Positions 54,139 through 63,937 are shown, counted from the stretch's first letter. The stretch: DNA of 64,000 nt from Planctomycetota bacterium (GCA_030748415.1 JASMMA010000008.1:1-64000), one strand, 5' to 3'. The notes: a model not told the origin generated them from the sequence alone. Made by a program: numbers and translations.

Positions 54139-55308
54139 ATGGGAGCTCCTACACCCTTTGAGTCCGGTCGTCGCGGCGAAAAAGTCCGCGGAGATGTTTG
54201 GATGAGCTATGAACCCAGCGAAGAACCGCTGGATTTAATATTTCAATCCAAGCTCGAGACCTTGTTTGGCGATTCAACGCGCGAACTCCTTTTGGGGCTT
54301 TGCCATGGTGCTGGTGTGAACACGGGCTCCCTTACCGTTGAAGATACGGGGGCCTACCCATTTGTTTTGCGCGCGCGCTTGGAGTCCTTGTTGCGCCTGG
54401 CTCTATCTGACAACAGCTTGGAGTTGCCACCCGAGTGCAATGTGACGGGGGAGGGTGTTCAAGAATCCAGGCCCGTAAGGGAACTCCCGCGCCGCTCTCG
54501 ACTTTATCTGCCCGGAAATGAATCCAAGTACATGTTGAATGCTGCCATCCATCAACCAGATGGCGTGATTTTGGATTTAGAAGATTCGGTTTCTCCTACG
54601 GCAAAGCACGATGCCCGAAGTCTGATTCGTCACGCTTTGTGGAGTTTGGATTTTGGTTCTTGCGAGCGCATGGTTCGAATTAACCAGGGCGAAGAGGGCC
54701 TGAAGGATATCCAAGCCTTGGGCGATGCTCCTTTCGAGTTGATTTTGATTCCCAAAGTTGAAACTGCCGAGGAAGTAGTTGCCGTAGCTCAAGCTGCCCC
54801 AGGAAAACTCTTGATGCCTATTTTGGAAAGCGCAGCCGGCGTGCAGAATTCCCCCGCAATTGCCGCCGCTCATGAATCCATTGTTGCGCTAACCCTTGGC
54901 CTCGAAGATTTGACCGCCGACCTCGGAGTCGTGAAAACTCCAAAAGGAATGGAAACATTGTTCGCGCGCTCCTTTGTTGTTCAATCAGCAAAAGCCCAAG
55001 GTTTGCAAGCAATCGATTCGGTTTATGGAGATGTTGCCGATGAGATTGGTCTCCGTGCGAGCATTCAAGAAGCCAAGGCCCTTGGCTTTGAGGGCAAAGG
55101 GTGTGTGCATCCCCGCCAGATTCGAGTGGTGCACGAAGAATTCGCGCCATCTGAAAAGGAGTTGGATAAAGCTCGGAAGATTGTGGCCGCTTTTGAGGCC
55201 GCCGAAGCTCAGGGGCTTGGAGTGGTTTCCTTAGGGTCAAAAATGATTGACCCGCCCGTTGTGAAACGCGCACTCAACCTTGTGCGTCAAGCGGAGAAGG
55301 ACTCATGA
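54139..55308 (+). CDS. CitD-CitE fusion, citrate lyase gamma/beta-like, lacking the prosthetic-group serine
   Basis: About 389 residues. Residues 10-95 match CitD, the citrate lyase acyl carrier: KLETLFGDSTRELLLGL and VEDTGAYPFVLRARLESLLRLA. Residues 117-389 are a CitE-type lyase: RSRLYLPGNESKYM, DGVILDLEDSV, MVRINQGEEG, IPKVETAEEV and GKGCVHPRQI. In CitD a Ser in E-S-G-D carries the prosthetic group; here the aligned motif is V16-R17-G18-D19, so the Ser is Arg. A TTG start at 54112 is possible but the ATG at 54139 is preferred. ATGA overlap couples it to the CitF-like gene. It may use free CoA thioesters. Confidence 0.82.
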   Translation: MGAPTPFESGRRGEKVRGDVWMSYEPSEEPLDLIFQSKLETLFGDSTRELLLGLCHGAGVNTGSLTVEDTGAYPFVLRARLESLLRLALSDNSLELPPECNVTGEGVQESRPVRELPRRSRLYLPGNESKYMLNAAIHQPDGVILDLEDSVSPTAKHDARSLIRHALWSLDFGSCERMVRINQGEEGLKDIQALGDAPFELILIPKVETAEEVVAVAQAAPGKLLMPILESAAGVQNSPAIAAAHESIVALTLGLEDLTADLGVVKTPKGMETLFARSFVVQSAKAQGLQAIDSVYGDVADEIGLRASIQEAKALGFEGKGCVHPRQIRVVHEEFAPSEKELDKARKIVAAFEAAEAQGLGVVSLGSKMIDPPVVKRALNLVRQAEKDS

Positions 55309-56897
55309 GTGATTCATTGCCAACGGAATCCATCCTCAATGCTGCTGGGCGGGAGGTTCCTGTTGAAATCAATGGAAATAAAACTATTCCCTATCAGGGT
55401 GTGGGCATGTACCGCCCTGAAGGCAAGCAAGTTGCTCGAAATATTGCAACCTGTTCGGATTATCCTGCGGATGGGAACAAACTCGTCCAAGCTGAAGGAG
55501 ACATGACCGCCCGCCTAAAGGCGGCCCTTCAAAACGCTGGTGTGAAAGATGGCATGACCATTTCGACCCATCATCATTTCCGCAATGGCGACTTGGTTGC
55601 AAATGCTCTCTTTGATGCAGCAAAGGAGCTGGGTGTCAAAAATTTGCGCTGGTTTCCGAGTGCGAGCTTTCCTTGTCATGAGCACCTCCTCCAATATTTG
55701 GAAGATGGCACTATCCACCATATCGAAGGCTCCATGAACGGACCTTTGGGAGCTCATTGCTCTGAAGGAAAAATGAAAGGGCTAGGCGTTTTGCGCTCAC
55801 ACGGTGGGCGATATCAAGCAGTCCAAGATGGGGGAGTTCATATTGATATTGCGGTCATAGCTGCTCCAACTGCAGATGCCTTCGGAAATGCAACAGGCGA
55901 TCGTGGCCCTTCAGCGTGCGGCCTCTTGGGTTTTGCCCTAGCCGACTCCGAGTACGCTGACCATGTCATTGTGGTAACCGATAACCTTGTTCCTTTTCCA
56001 TGCCTTCCGTGGCAAATTCAGGGACAACGCGTGGATCAGGTAGTTGAGGTGGAGCAAGTTGGATTGCCTGAGAAGATTGTTTCAGGCACAACCGTTGTTA
56101 CAAAATCTCCAGAACGCCTCCTGATTGCTGAGTACATTGCGGACTTTGTCCGAGACTCTGGAATCCTAAGGCCCGGCTTTAGTTTCCAGGCCGGTGCTGG
56201 TGGAATCAGCCTTGCCTTTGCCATGTTCTTAAAGGAACACATGAAAGCGGCCCATGTTAGCGCTGGATTTGTACGAGGTGGGTCGAATCAATATTTGGTC
56301 GAAATGCTGGAAGAGGGATTGACCCCTGTGATTTTAGATGGACAAACCTTCGACCTGGAAGGCGTTCGCTCGATGCGCAAAAACCAAGGTCATCAGAACA
56401 CCTCGCCGTTTACGAGTTATAACTACCATGGGAAAGGTAATTTCGCATCTATGATTGATGTGGTTGTGCTTGGAGCCACAGAAGTCGATGTAGATTTCAA
56501 TGCGAATGTTGTAACGCATTCGGATGGAAAGCTCCTCCATGGAATTGGTGGTTGGCAGAACTGTCTCTTCTCAAAGTGCACAGTTCTCGCAGTTCCCAGC
56601 GTGAGAAACCGAATCCCCGTCATTTTGGATCGGGTTACGACCTTGGTGGGCCCAGGTGAATTGGTTGATGTGGTTGCTACTGAGCATGGGCTTTGTATTA
56701 ATCCAGCTCGCACTGATCTCATCGAGGCGATGCAGGACTCCCGCGTTCCTCTATTGGATATCCGCGAACTGAAAGCCCGCCTCGACCGCCTTTGCGGCGG
56801 CGCACCAGCCAAACCCAAGCTAGGCGACGAATTCGTTGCAGCGATTCAGTGGGTGGATGGCACCACCATTGATGGGGTGCGTAGAGTTCTAAACTAA
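55305..56897 (+). CDS. citF: Citrate lyase alpha subunit-like CoA-transferase
   Basis: A 530-residue CitF-family protein: NAAGREVPVEINGNKTIPYQGVGMYRP, GMTISTHHHFRNGD, AGAGGISLAFAMFL and VATEHGLCINPARTDL are typical. In citrate lyase this subunit transfers the acyl group from acetyl-CitD to citrate. No citC, citX or citG maturation genes are present beside it. Together with the partner whose carrier Ser is lost, it may act as a CoA-based citrate CoA-transferase. It is the last rightward gene before the convergent pseudokinase-caspase gene. Confidence 0.9.
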   Translation: MSDSLPTESILNAAGREVPVEINGNKTIPYQGVGMYRPEGKQVARNIATCSDYPADGNKLVQAEGDMTARLKAALQNAGVKDGMTISTHHHFRNGDLVANALFDAAKELGVKNLRWFPSASFPCHEHLLQYLEDGTIHHIEGSMNGPLGAHCSEGKMKGLGVLRSHGGRYQAVQDGGVHIDIAVIAAPTADAFGNATGDRGPSACGLLGFALADSEYADHVIVVTDNLVPFPCLPWQIQGQRVDQVVEVEQVGLPEKIVSGTTVVTKSPERLLIAEYIADFVRDSGILRPGFSFQAGAGGISLAFAMFLKEHMKAAHVSAGFVRGGSNQYLVEMLEEGLTPVILDGQTFDLEGVRSMRKNQGHQNTSPFTSYNYHGKGNFASMIDVVVLGATEVDVDFNANVVTHSDGKLLHGIGGWQNCLFSKCTVLAVPSVRNRIPVILDRVTTLVGPGELVDVVATEHGLCINPARTDLIEAMQDSRVPLLDIRELKARLDRLCGGAPAKPKLGDEFVAAIQWVDGTTIDGVRRVLN

Positions 56898-56899
56898 TC

Positions 56900-58855
56900 C
56901 TACGGAACCCGAGCCAGGCGGAAGTTTTCACCACTTATTGTGATAGGTGCCTGAACTTTTTGCATACCATCGGTCCTTTTTTTTACATATTTTTCTGCGA
57001 AAGCTTTTAACTCTTCCACGGAAACCAGGTTGTCTTTTCCTTGACTGGTGACACCATCCGCATCGCCGGATAGCCCTTTTACAATACCGGCAGTAAAGTA
57101 ACCATTGGACTCGTCTTCCCGTGCCAATCCATTGTCCGCGCTTGCGCACAAGACATATATCCCACCCCGGCTGAAGTCATCCACATCCGTGGGAGTCATG
57201 AACCCTACACCGCCTCTGGTTTTCCCATCAATCGAAACACCCGAAGCGCAGGTGTCATACATTAAGAGCCTCCGTTCAGCATCGAGGTTGTCATCGAGAA
57301 CAAGGGAGTCCAGTTCAGGTCGACTTATTCCATTTAAGTAGTTGTCCCAATCTACAGAAGGCGGGAGGAAGTAGTAGTCGTCGTTGCCATCCCGAATGCC
57401 ATGCCCAGCAATAAAGACGACAATGGTGTCTTCTTTGTTTGCTTTTTGCAGATTCAATCTAGTTTCCCGGATGTTCTTCAATGTAACATCGGCGTCTTTA
57501 AAGATGAATGGTTCCAGCTTTGCAAACCGTTGAAGGCCAGTCCCAACTTGTTCCTGGAAAGCCGCAACGATTGCATCCACATCTTTTGTTGGAGCATTGA
57601 GCTTCATGGAGTCATTCTGGTAGTTGGAAACACCAAAGGCAACGAGCCAAAGAGTGCCACGGGGGTCTTGTTCTCCCTCAGCAACAGGAATAGCTTCCCC
57701 ACGAGAAAGTAGTGCCTCTACATGGCCTCGACTCATTTCCATTTGAACAAGAACCTCGGAGAGTTCATCTTGGGAATCACGAATAAGTCCTTGTTGAACT
57801 AAAAACAATGGAGCCCCAACTAGTAATAGAAGTGCCGCAACCGCACGACCGGGGTGGCGTGTGACATATTTTCGAGTCAGAACCAGCATGTTTTCATGCT
57901 CTAGGCCCTGTGGCCGATTGTCCAAGAAAGCTCGGCAGTCTTCTGAGAACTCGGCCATACTTATATAGCGGTTGTCTCTGTCTTTATTGAGTGCTTTTTG
58001 GCAAATGGCAATGAGGTCTGCTGGGACACCCTTGAGTCTGTTTTTATTGGCGAAGGGGTCGCCGGTATTGCACTGACGTAGAACATCTTCAATGGTTTGC
58101 CCATCGAAGGGGCGATGCAGAGTGAGCACTTCGAAGAAGACTGCACCCAGAGACCAAATGTCTGTGCGGTGGTCTAAACCCTCTTGACGAGAAATACTTT
58201 GTTCTGGGCTAATGTAGTAGGGTCGAAGGATTCTCTTTTTCTTTTTGGCTTTGCCAGGATTGCCAAAGTCCGTCATGGCAAAAGTAGTTTCGCCCGTTGG
58301 AGATGACCACTCGTCCCGGCTGGCAACAGTAGCCAACCCAAAACCAGAAAGTTTGGGAAGTTTTTCGTCGGGTGAATAGGTAATGACCCGCGGACTGATT
58401 CCTCGGTGGAGTACCCCTGCTTCATGAGCTTCTTGCAGGCCTTCGGCCAAATGGGCAAAGTCGCGGGCAGCATTTCGGAACCATGATTTATCTCGCTTTC
58501 GATTGCGAAGTTGCTTGTCCTCTAGAAGCTCGTATAGACTTTGTCGTTCAGATTGGTGTTCCTGAACCAAAAAATGGTAACGGTCCTCTTCCTCCATTTC
58601 CAAAATCCGAAGAAAAGAGGGGTGAGTAAGCCGACCCGCTGCGTTGGCTTCGCGCTTGAAGCTATCCAATACCTTTTCATCTGCGCTGCACTCAGGGTCG
58701 AGAATTCTCAGAGAGACATGGCGCCCAAGGGACATATCTTCAGCTTGCCAGAGGGAGGAGTGGGGACCTTCCTCAATCGGTGCAACCAGGAGATAACCGC
58801 CGATTTTGGAGTTTCGGCGCAGCTTGGGAGGAGTTTTCCCTTCTGAATTGGCCAT
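56900..58855 (-). CDS. Pseudokinase-transmembrane-caspase fusion protein
   Basis: A 651-residue fusion. Residues about 18-310 follow the Ser/Thr kinase fold (APE-like region YYISPEQS, DIWSLGAVFFEVLT), but catalytic residues are replaced: VAIK Lys is R50, HRD is H150-R-G152, the catalytic-loop Lys and Asn are S154 and V157, and DFG is G171-F-G. A transmembrane helix (VAALLLLVGAPLFLVQQG) lies near 340. Residues about 395-640 are a caspase-like C14 domain with His485 in FIAGHGIRD and Cys536 in MYDTCASG. The kinase part is probably a sensor. It lies next to a HEAT lipoprotein and a second caspase gene. Confidence 0.88.
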   Translation of the reverse strand: MANSEGKTPPKLRRNSKIGGYLLVAPIEEGPHSSLWQAEDMSLGRHVSLRILDPECSADEKVLDSFKREANAAGRLTHPSFLRILEMEEEDRYHFLVQEHQSERQSLYELLEDKQLRNRKRDKSWFRNAARDFAHLAEGLQEAHEAGVLHRGISPRVITYSPDEKLPKLSGFGLATVASRDEWSSPTGETTFAMTDFGNPGKAKKKKRILRPYYISPEQSISRQEGLDHRTDIWSLGAVFFEVLTLHRPFDGQTIEDVLRQCNTGDPFANKNRLKGVPADLIAICQKALNKDRDNRYISMAEFSEDCRAFLDNRPQGLEHENMLVLTRKYVTRHPGRAVAALLLLVGAPLFLVQQGLIRDSQDELSEVLVQMEMSRGHVEALLSRGEAIPVAEGEQDPRGTLWLVAFGVSNYQNDSMKLNAPTKDVDAIVAAFQEQVGTGLQRFAKLEPFIFKDADVTLKNIRETRLNLQKANKEDTIVVFIAGHGIRDGNDDYYFLPPSVDWDNYLNGISRPELDSLVLDDNLDAERRLLMYDTCASGVSIDGKTRGGVGFMTPTDVDDFSRGGIYVLCASADNGLAREDESNGYFTAGIVKGLSGDADGVTSQGKDNLVSVEELKAFAEKYVKKRTDGMQKVQAPITISGENFRLARVP

Positions 58856-58924
58856 ACTTTAGAATACCACATGGCAAGATGCTTTGTTTTATGTTTAGAA
58901 TAGAACTTCCCCCCCCCTCCCAAC

Positions 58925-60808
58925 ATGAACATCCCGAAGCCCCTCCTATTTCCCCTATTCCTCGGAATATCTCTTTTCTTTAGCTCTTGTACTGTTTCAG
59001 ACCCTGAAGACCGAAAGGACATGACCGGTATGGAACTTCGTGTGAGTGGTACTACGCGAGGTGCTAATGATGTAGATATGACAGATTGGCGCACTTGGTG
59101 GGGTCTTCACGAAGCCTCCTTCCTGACGCCTGGCCCCACTGGTGGCTTTGTAAGTGCCTCAGGTCGCAAGCAATCTCCCGTTTCCGGAACGGTTTTGGAT
59201 GCTTTGAAAGGCTTGATGATGAGTGACGAGAACTCCTTCGAAATCCGTGCTGCAGCAATGGAAGCACTTGCAGCCCTTGGCTCAGAACCTGCCAACCTGG
59301 CCTCTCTCTTCCGGAATTATTTGGAGAGCGAAAAAGGGCGCCTGTCCCACCCCGCGGTTGTTTCGCTTACTGCCTTGAGTACTGAAGATGCATCCCAAGA
59401 TCTTTTTCATATCCTTGCAAACGACAAAGAGGGGCGCGCCTTGTTTGGAAGCCGCAAGAGTATCTCGGAATTCAATCGAGCTTACGCTGCATACGGCCTT
59501 TCCCTCGCGGCACGCGCTGGAACGGACAGCACATTCAAAAATGTGGTTGCGTCGGTCTTGTGGGAAACTCTGTTAGAGACCCGTTCTGCCAAACAAGACC
59601 TAAGCGTTGCCTGCGTTCTTGGGTTGGGTGTTTTGGGACAAGAAAACCCAGCTACAACTTTGGAAAATCTGGCCGAATACACTGCTGAAGGAAAGAATCT
59701 CGCCTGCGCTCACGGTCCAACAGCGATGGCTCAAATTGCGATAGATGGCAAAACCCCCTCGGCTACTTTAGAGATTACTCAGCGTTCTTTTATCGAGACT
59801 CTCACGGACCGTCGTCGCGGGCGTTACGGAAAACTCATGCGTTATGCAGCCGTTCAAGCCTTAGGAACCACTGCCGGTTTGGGCTCAAGCGAAACTCAAA
59901 ACCAAGCTGTTGAAGTTCTTTTGAAGCTATCCCACAAAGCCCAAGATCGACACGAGCGGGATTTGGCCACCATGTCCTTGTCCAACTGGGCAATGGTTTC
60001 CAACTCAACAACTCGGAACGAAATTGTTGAGCACATCGTAGAGAAACGCCTCCTGAAAGGCGACAACGATGCTCGATCATGGGCCGCTTTAAGTTTGGGT
60101 CGCCTTGCGTGGAACCTTCGCCAGAATGGAGAGCCTGTTCCTCAATTAATTGGTGACTCCCTTTATGAAGTCATGGAGCGTGCCCGTTCAGGCAATTTGC
60201 GGTCGGTTTATTCCATTGCCCTTGGACTTTCCGGTACCACACAATCTGGAGAAATGGTCCAAGAGTGGTTTGTGAATAGCCACGACGATGTTGAGCGTTC
60301 TTTCGCAGCTCTCGCATTGGGAATGTTGAACCGTATCGAGGCCATACCTCTTCTTTCTGAGGTCTTTGCCAGGCGTCTCGAGAGCCCTGCTCTATTGGCG
60401 CGTTCTGCACAGGCTCTCATGATGCTTCAGGATATTCACACACCTGCAAACCTCATTGACCTTCTTGCTGGGAACCAGAATCGCAAATTGAGTTCGAATG
60501 AACAGTTAAACCTAATCACGGCATTGGGAAGGGTTGGCTCCAGCGCCCCAGCCCATGTTTTGGCGAGCCTGGCCGGAGACGAGGATTTATCACGGGAGGT
60601 TCGTGTTGCTGCCGCATCCGCAACCGGCTGTTCGGCTCGAGCCAACCCAGCAACCTGGGCGGCTCCCGTTATCCAGGCCATGAATCCATTTGCTGGAGTG
60701 AACTCTTTAACGGACCCCGACCTGGGGCTTGTCTTCCGTGGCGGTTTCCCGCTTTACGGAACATCCATGATGGCTACTTACCAGTCACAAGTACGTCAAG
60801 GGCGGTAA
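58925..60808 (+). CDS. HEAT-repeat lipoprotein
   Basis: A 627-residue lipoprotein (lipobox FFSSC) built of HEAT/armadillo-like repeats: IRAAAMEALAALGSEPANL, YAAVQALGTTAGLG, RHERDLATMSLSNWA, ARSWAALSLGRLAW, VERSFAALALGMLN and VRVAAASATGC. No catalytic motif is seen, so a scaffold or sensor role outside the cytoplasm is likely. It lies between two caspase-domain genes, divergent from one and overlapping the other by 35 bases at the 3' ends. Confidence 0.85.
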   Translation: MNIPKPLLFPLFLGISLFFSSCTVSDPEDRKDMTGMELRVSGTTRGANDVDMTDWRTWWGLHEASFLTPGPTGGFVSASGRKQSPVSGTVLDALKGLMMSDENSFEIRAAAMEALAALGSEPANLASLFRNYLESEKGRLSHPAVVSLTALSTEDASQDLFHILANDKEGRALFGSRKSISEFNRAYAAYGLSLAARAGTDSTFKNVVASVLWETLLETRSAKQDLSVACVLGLGVLGQENPATTLENLAEYTAEGKNLACAHGPTAMAQIAIDGKTPSATLEITQRSFIETLTDRRRGRYGKLMRYAAVQALGTTAGLGSSETQNQAVEVLLKLSHKAQDRHERDLATMSLSNWAMVSNSTTRNEIVEHIVEKRLLKGDNDARSWAALSLGRLAWNLRQNGEPVPQLIGDSLYEVMERARSGNLRSVYSIALGLSGTTQSGEMVQEWFVNSHDDVERSFAALALGMLNRIEAIPLLSEVFARRLESPALLARSAQALMMLQDIHTPANLIDLLAGNQNRKLSSNEQLNLITALGRVGSSAPAHVLASLAGDEDLSREVRVAAASATGCSARANPATWAAPVIQAMNPFAGVNSLTDPDLGLVFRGGFPLYGTSMMATYQSQVRQGR

Positions 60809-62885
60809 CCCCGAACCGAACTTTACTCGGCGTGAAGCTGGTGGCGCCCCTAGTGTTCGGTGGGGAGAGTGCTTGGATGAGTTCAGGTGGAATGCCACCA
60901 TCTTCCAAGACGACGAGTACGCCACCGTCGCCACGCGTTTTTACTAGTCGGCTCTTACCCTCGAATGGTGAGAAGTCGGCAGGTTGCTCTGTTGCAATCA
61001 GGAGAAAACGATCCCGCATTGGGCGGTCGGAGGGCCAGTTTTCATCGAGGTAGAGGCTTGCAACAATCACTTTTTCTTCCCCTCCCTTGATTTGGACAGG
61101 CGGTAGTCCAGCTTTTGGGAAAATAACATTTAGCTCCCGGCTTTCACTGATGTCCAAAAGCGCGATGTACATGGGGGGAGCATTTTCAGGGAGGGAAGCA
61201 ACAAACTGAACCATGTCAGGCGTTCTTTTTCCGCCTTCATCATGGAAAGTAACGACAGGGCCGGGGTCGTCCGCACTTCGGTTCTTTGCGTGCTCGATTC
61301 GGCCTGGTTGGGCATCTTCAGGTAAAGAACCTGCAGCAATCCAATCTTCCACTTGGGATTCGGGTATGGGTTCTAAACGAAGTTTGATGTCCAATTCACT
61401 TGGAGTGTTCGCAAGATTGAGCAAACGATTGTGGCGGAACTCAGCGTTTAACTCTTCAGTAACGCTCTTGGCAATTCGCTGAGCCCGGCCTTTCCACGAA
61501 GTGTTTTTTTCTCTGTATAAAACCAAGCCATCAGCGCAGGTGGCGAGTTCCATCTCCGAAGAACCTTCCGGAATAAAGAGTTGGTAGCCGTTTCCTTTGG
61601 CCGGTTGGCGAACAATGTCCAGCAAGCCTCCCATGCTTTTGTTGAGTTCGGAAACGACAGCGTCGCCGAGCTTCCCCTCAGGAACATAAACCAGAAGAGG
61701 GTCTTCCCCGCCAGCGCGCTCTATTTCAATCACTTGGACAGGCTCTGCCTTTTCAATGGTGGGTGGTTTGCCGACCCACCGTGCGGTCGAGGACTCCGCC
61801 CAAATGTTGCGAATCCTGGCCTTGCCTAAAGTTTTTCCATCTAAGTCTCGAACCTCAACGATACTTTTGCGGCGCAAGAGATGAACGGTTCCTGCGTCAA
61901 TATCAATCCCATCACCACCTGTTAGTGCGGTGCCCGAAAAACCAGGAGGCCTTTGCTCAAACTCAGCCCCAAAAACACGGCGATCCATTGCACCTTCGAT
62001 TTGGATATCTTGATTTGCCTTTTGCTCCGCTACGCGAAGAGCAACTCGACGAGCGAGCTCACGATAAGTTGTGCCTGGTTGGAGTTTTTCTAATTCATTC
62101 GTAAGGAAAAATGAGAAGACTCCGAAGGAAGTCCACTCGCCGCCGCGGGCTCGAACTTCTACTTCGCCAGCCTTTTGATGGCTGGCACAGGCGGCGAGGT
62201 GGACATAGGGGAGTTCTGCAAATCGACCCGAATCACCATCTTCAAGAAAGGGAATGTTCTTGGGCCAAAAACTTTTAACGCGATTGAAATCTAATGGGGA
62301 ACTCCCAGCACTTGCGGCACGAGTTTTGGCACCCCCAGGGCCTCGGGTGACTCCGCCAGAATGGCAAGAGTCAGTGATAACCGTTACGCGGTCAGTCTTG
62401 GCGCAAAGGGCGCGAAGAAGGGAGTGGATTTCATCATCTGTAATGTCGAAGGAATCCCCACCCGCTCGGCTGTTGTTGGCTAGAAAGGTAGAATCTAGAC
62501 CATCCTTTTCAGCGCCAGCTTCTTTGGATGCATCAGGAATCCGAGACCCGTGGCCGGAATACCAGAAAAGGACCTCGGTGTTCGGGCCAGCTCGCTGAAT
62601 GAGCCACTGGTCAAACTGTCTCACAATGTTCTCATGAGTGGCTTCGCCATCTAAGAGGATTTTGATATTTCGGGGACTGAAGCCAAATCTCCGTTTGAGA
62701 ACGCCTTCCATTCTATGAATATCATTCACGCACCCGTCTAGACCCTCAGCCAGCGCCGGGGTAGGGGGGTCTTTGTACTCATTGATTCCAACAAGAAGGG
62801 CCAGCTTTTCCGGCGCTTTTTGGGGTGTTGGCGTTGGGGAAATAGGCAACGCAGGGAGAGCGACTAGAAGAGCAACAGAAATCAT
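60774..62885 (-). CDS. Secreted caspase-family (C14) protease with DUF4384-like domain
   Basis: A 703-residue secreted orthocaspase. The signal peptide is followed by the C14 domain (residues about 27-270): LALLVGINEYKDP, D50-G-C-V-N-D, His112 in YSGHGS and Cys174 in TDSCHSGG. Both catalytic residues are intact. The middle region is strand-rich. Residues about 590-670 (MYIALLDISESRELNVIFP, RDRFLLIATEQP) match DUF4384, often fused to prokaryotic caspases. Extracytoplasmic location is unusual for classic death proteases and suggests a role in surface protein processing or signalling. The gene converges on the HEAT lipoprotein. Confidence 0.9.
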   Translation of the reverse strand: MISVALLVALPALPISPTPTPQKAPEKLALLVGINEYKDPPTPALAEGLDGCVNDIHRMEGVLKRRFGFSPRNIKILLDGEATHENIVRQFDQWLIQRAGPNTEVLFWYSGHGSRIPDASKEAGAEKDGLDSTFLANNSRAGGDSFDITDDEIHSLLRALCAKTDRVTVITDSCHSGGVTRGPGGAKTRAASAGSSPLDFNRVKSFWPKNIPFLEDGDSGRFAELPYVHLAACASHQKAGEVEVRARGGEWTSFGVFSFFLTNELEKLQPGTTYRELARRVALRVAEQKANQDIQIEGAMDRRVFGAEFEQRPPGFSGTALTGGDGIDIDAGTVHLLRRKSIVEVRDLDGKTLGKARIRNIWAESSTARWVGKPPTIEKAEPVQVIEIERAGGEDPLLVYVPEGKLGDAVVSELNKSMGGLLDIVRQPAKGNGYQLFIPEGSSEMELATCADGLVLYREKNTSWKGRAQRIAKSVTEELNAEFRHNRLLNLANTPSELDIKLRLEPIPESQVEDWIAAGSLPEDAQPGRIEHAKNRSADDPGPVVTFHDEGGKRTPDMVQFVASLPENAPPMYIALLDISESRELNVIFPKAGLPPVQIKGGEEKVIVASLYLDENWPSDRPMRDRFLLIATEQPADFSPFEGKSRLVKTRGDGGVLVVLEDGGIPPELIQALSPPNTRGATSFTPSKVRFGVTALDVLVTGK

Positions 62886-62995
62886 TTCACCCTCAATCCT
62901 ACCTTATTTGGAAAGCCTCCGCAGAGCATTTCAGAGGGGTTTTGGCAATACTCTTCTCCAACGGTGAGGCAAATGCCGTGATATGATTCTTAGGT

Positions 62996-63937
62996 ATGAA
63001 GACTAGGGCAAACCACCACCGAAAGCGTGTTCGCTGGCTGATTCCCCTGACCTTGGCTTTCGTAGCGGGAATTCTTCTTGTTTTGCCCAATCCTGAACCC
63101 ATTCCATTAGATTGGTCAGGTGGCGAAATTCAGGTTTCCACTGCGCACAGAGGGTTAGAAGAGGAAGGGAGTTCCACCTTGCTCTTTGTGGATCCAGAAG
63201 ATTTGGTGAATGTGGAAGCAGATTTTTCCGGTGATTCCCCTCACCGCAAATGGTTGAAACAAGAGTTTCCCCAGATGACCGAAGAGACTTTGAGCGGGCT
63301 CGCTGAATCCGTTGCCCAAGCGGACAAAATCCTAGGGGTACAGATTGAATCCGCCCAATCGTTTCGGAATGCCGACGGCAGGAGCATCGATACACGCTAC
63401 GGAATGACCGTTCGAGACTTTCTCAAAGGTACTGGGTCCAAATTTCATGAAATCACCATGCCCGGAGGAGTGATTCAAGAAGCCGGACCAACAGGTGTCA
63501 TGGAAGAGAGGCGGTTTGACCTAATTGGTCTGCCTCCACTTGAAGTAGGGAAACGCTATATCGTTTTTCTTGGGCCCCAGGACCCTCAGAAAGGATGGAC
63601 CATTCCTGTTGGCCTGTTCCAGGGTATTGTCGAAGTGAATGAGCAAACTCGTCGAGCCATTTCTCGTTTTCAATCAGACAGTTTGGCTCAAGGGCAATCA
63701 CACCCACTGCAATCTTTTCAGGACAGTCTTCGCAAACTGAAGGAACTGAATGTTTCGCCGCGACCCAAGCCGTTAAAACTTCGAATGGGTCAATCCCGGT
63801 CTGCTGAACCAGCCCCAACATCGACCCCGGTATTGGTAGAACCCAGTTTGAACCCCGATTGGCTTGCAGGCCTGTTGCTTGCTCTAGCCCTATTACTTTT
63901 TGTTTTCTTGCCTCCAGATAGAGAGGACTTCGTATGA
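62996..63937 (+). CDS. Two-TM membrane protein with an extracytoplasmic strand-rich domain
   Basis: A 313-residue protein with an N-terminal helix (WLIPLTLAFVAGILLVLP) and a C-terminal helix (WLAGLLLALALLLFVFLPP). The domain between has TRYGMTVRDFLKG, EITMPGGVIQE and GLPPLEVGKRYIVFLGP. That V-x-x-x-L-K-G ... P-G-G ... F/L-x-V-G-x-x-Y-x-x-F-L pattern recurs in bacterial exported proteins of unknown function, often near metalloprotease genes. It ends by ATGA overlap with the next gene. Family name not certain. Confidence 0.75.
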   Translation: MKTRANHHRKRVRWLIPLTLAFVAGILLVLPNPEPIPLDWSGGEIQVSTAHRGLEEEGSSTLLFVDPEDLVNVEADFSGDSPHRKWLKQEFPQMTEETLSGLAESVAQADKILGVQIESAQSFRNADGRSIDTRYGMTVRDFLKGTGSKFHEITMPGGVIQEAGPTGVMEERRFDLIGLPPLEVGKRYIVFLGPQDPQKGWTIPVGLFQGIVEVNEQTRRAISRFQSDSLAQGQSHPLQSFQDSLRKLKELNVSPRPKPLKLRMGQSRSAEPAPTSTPVLVEPSLNPDWLAGLLLALALLLFVFLPPDREDFV

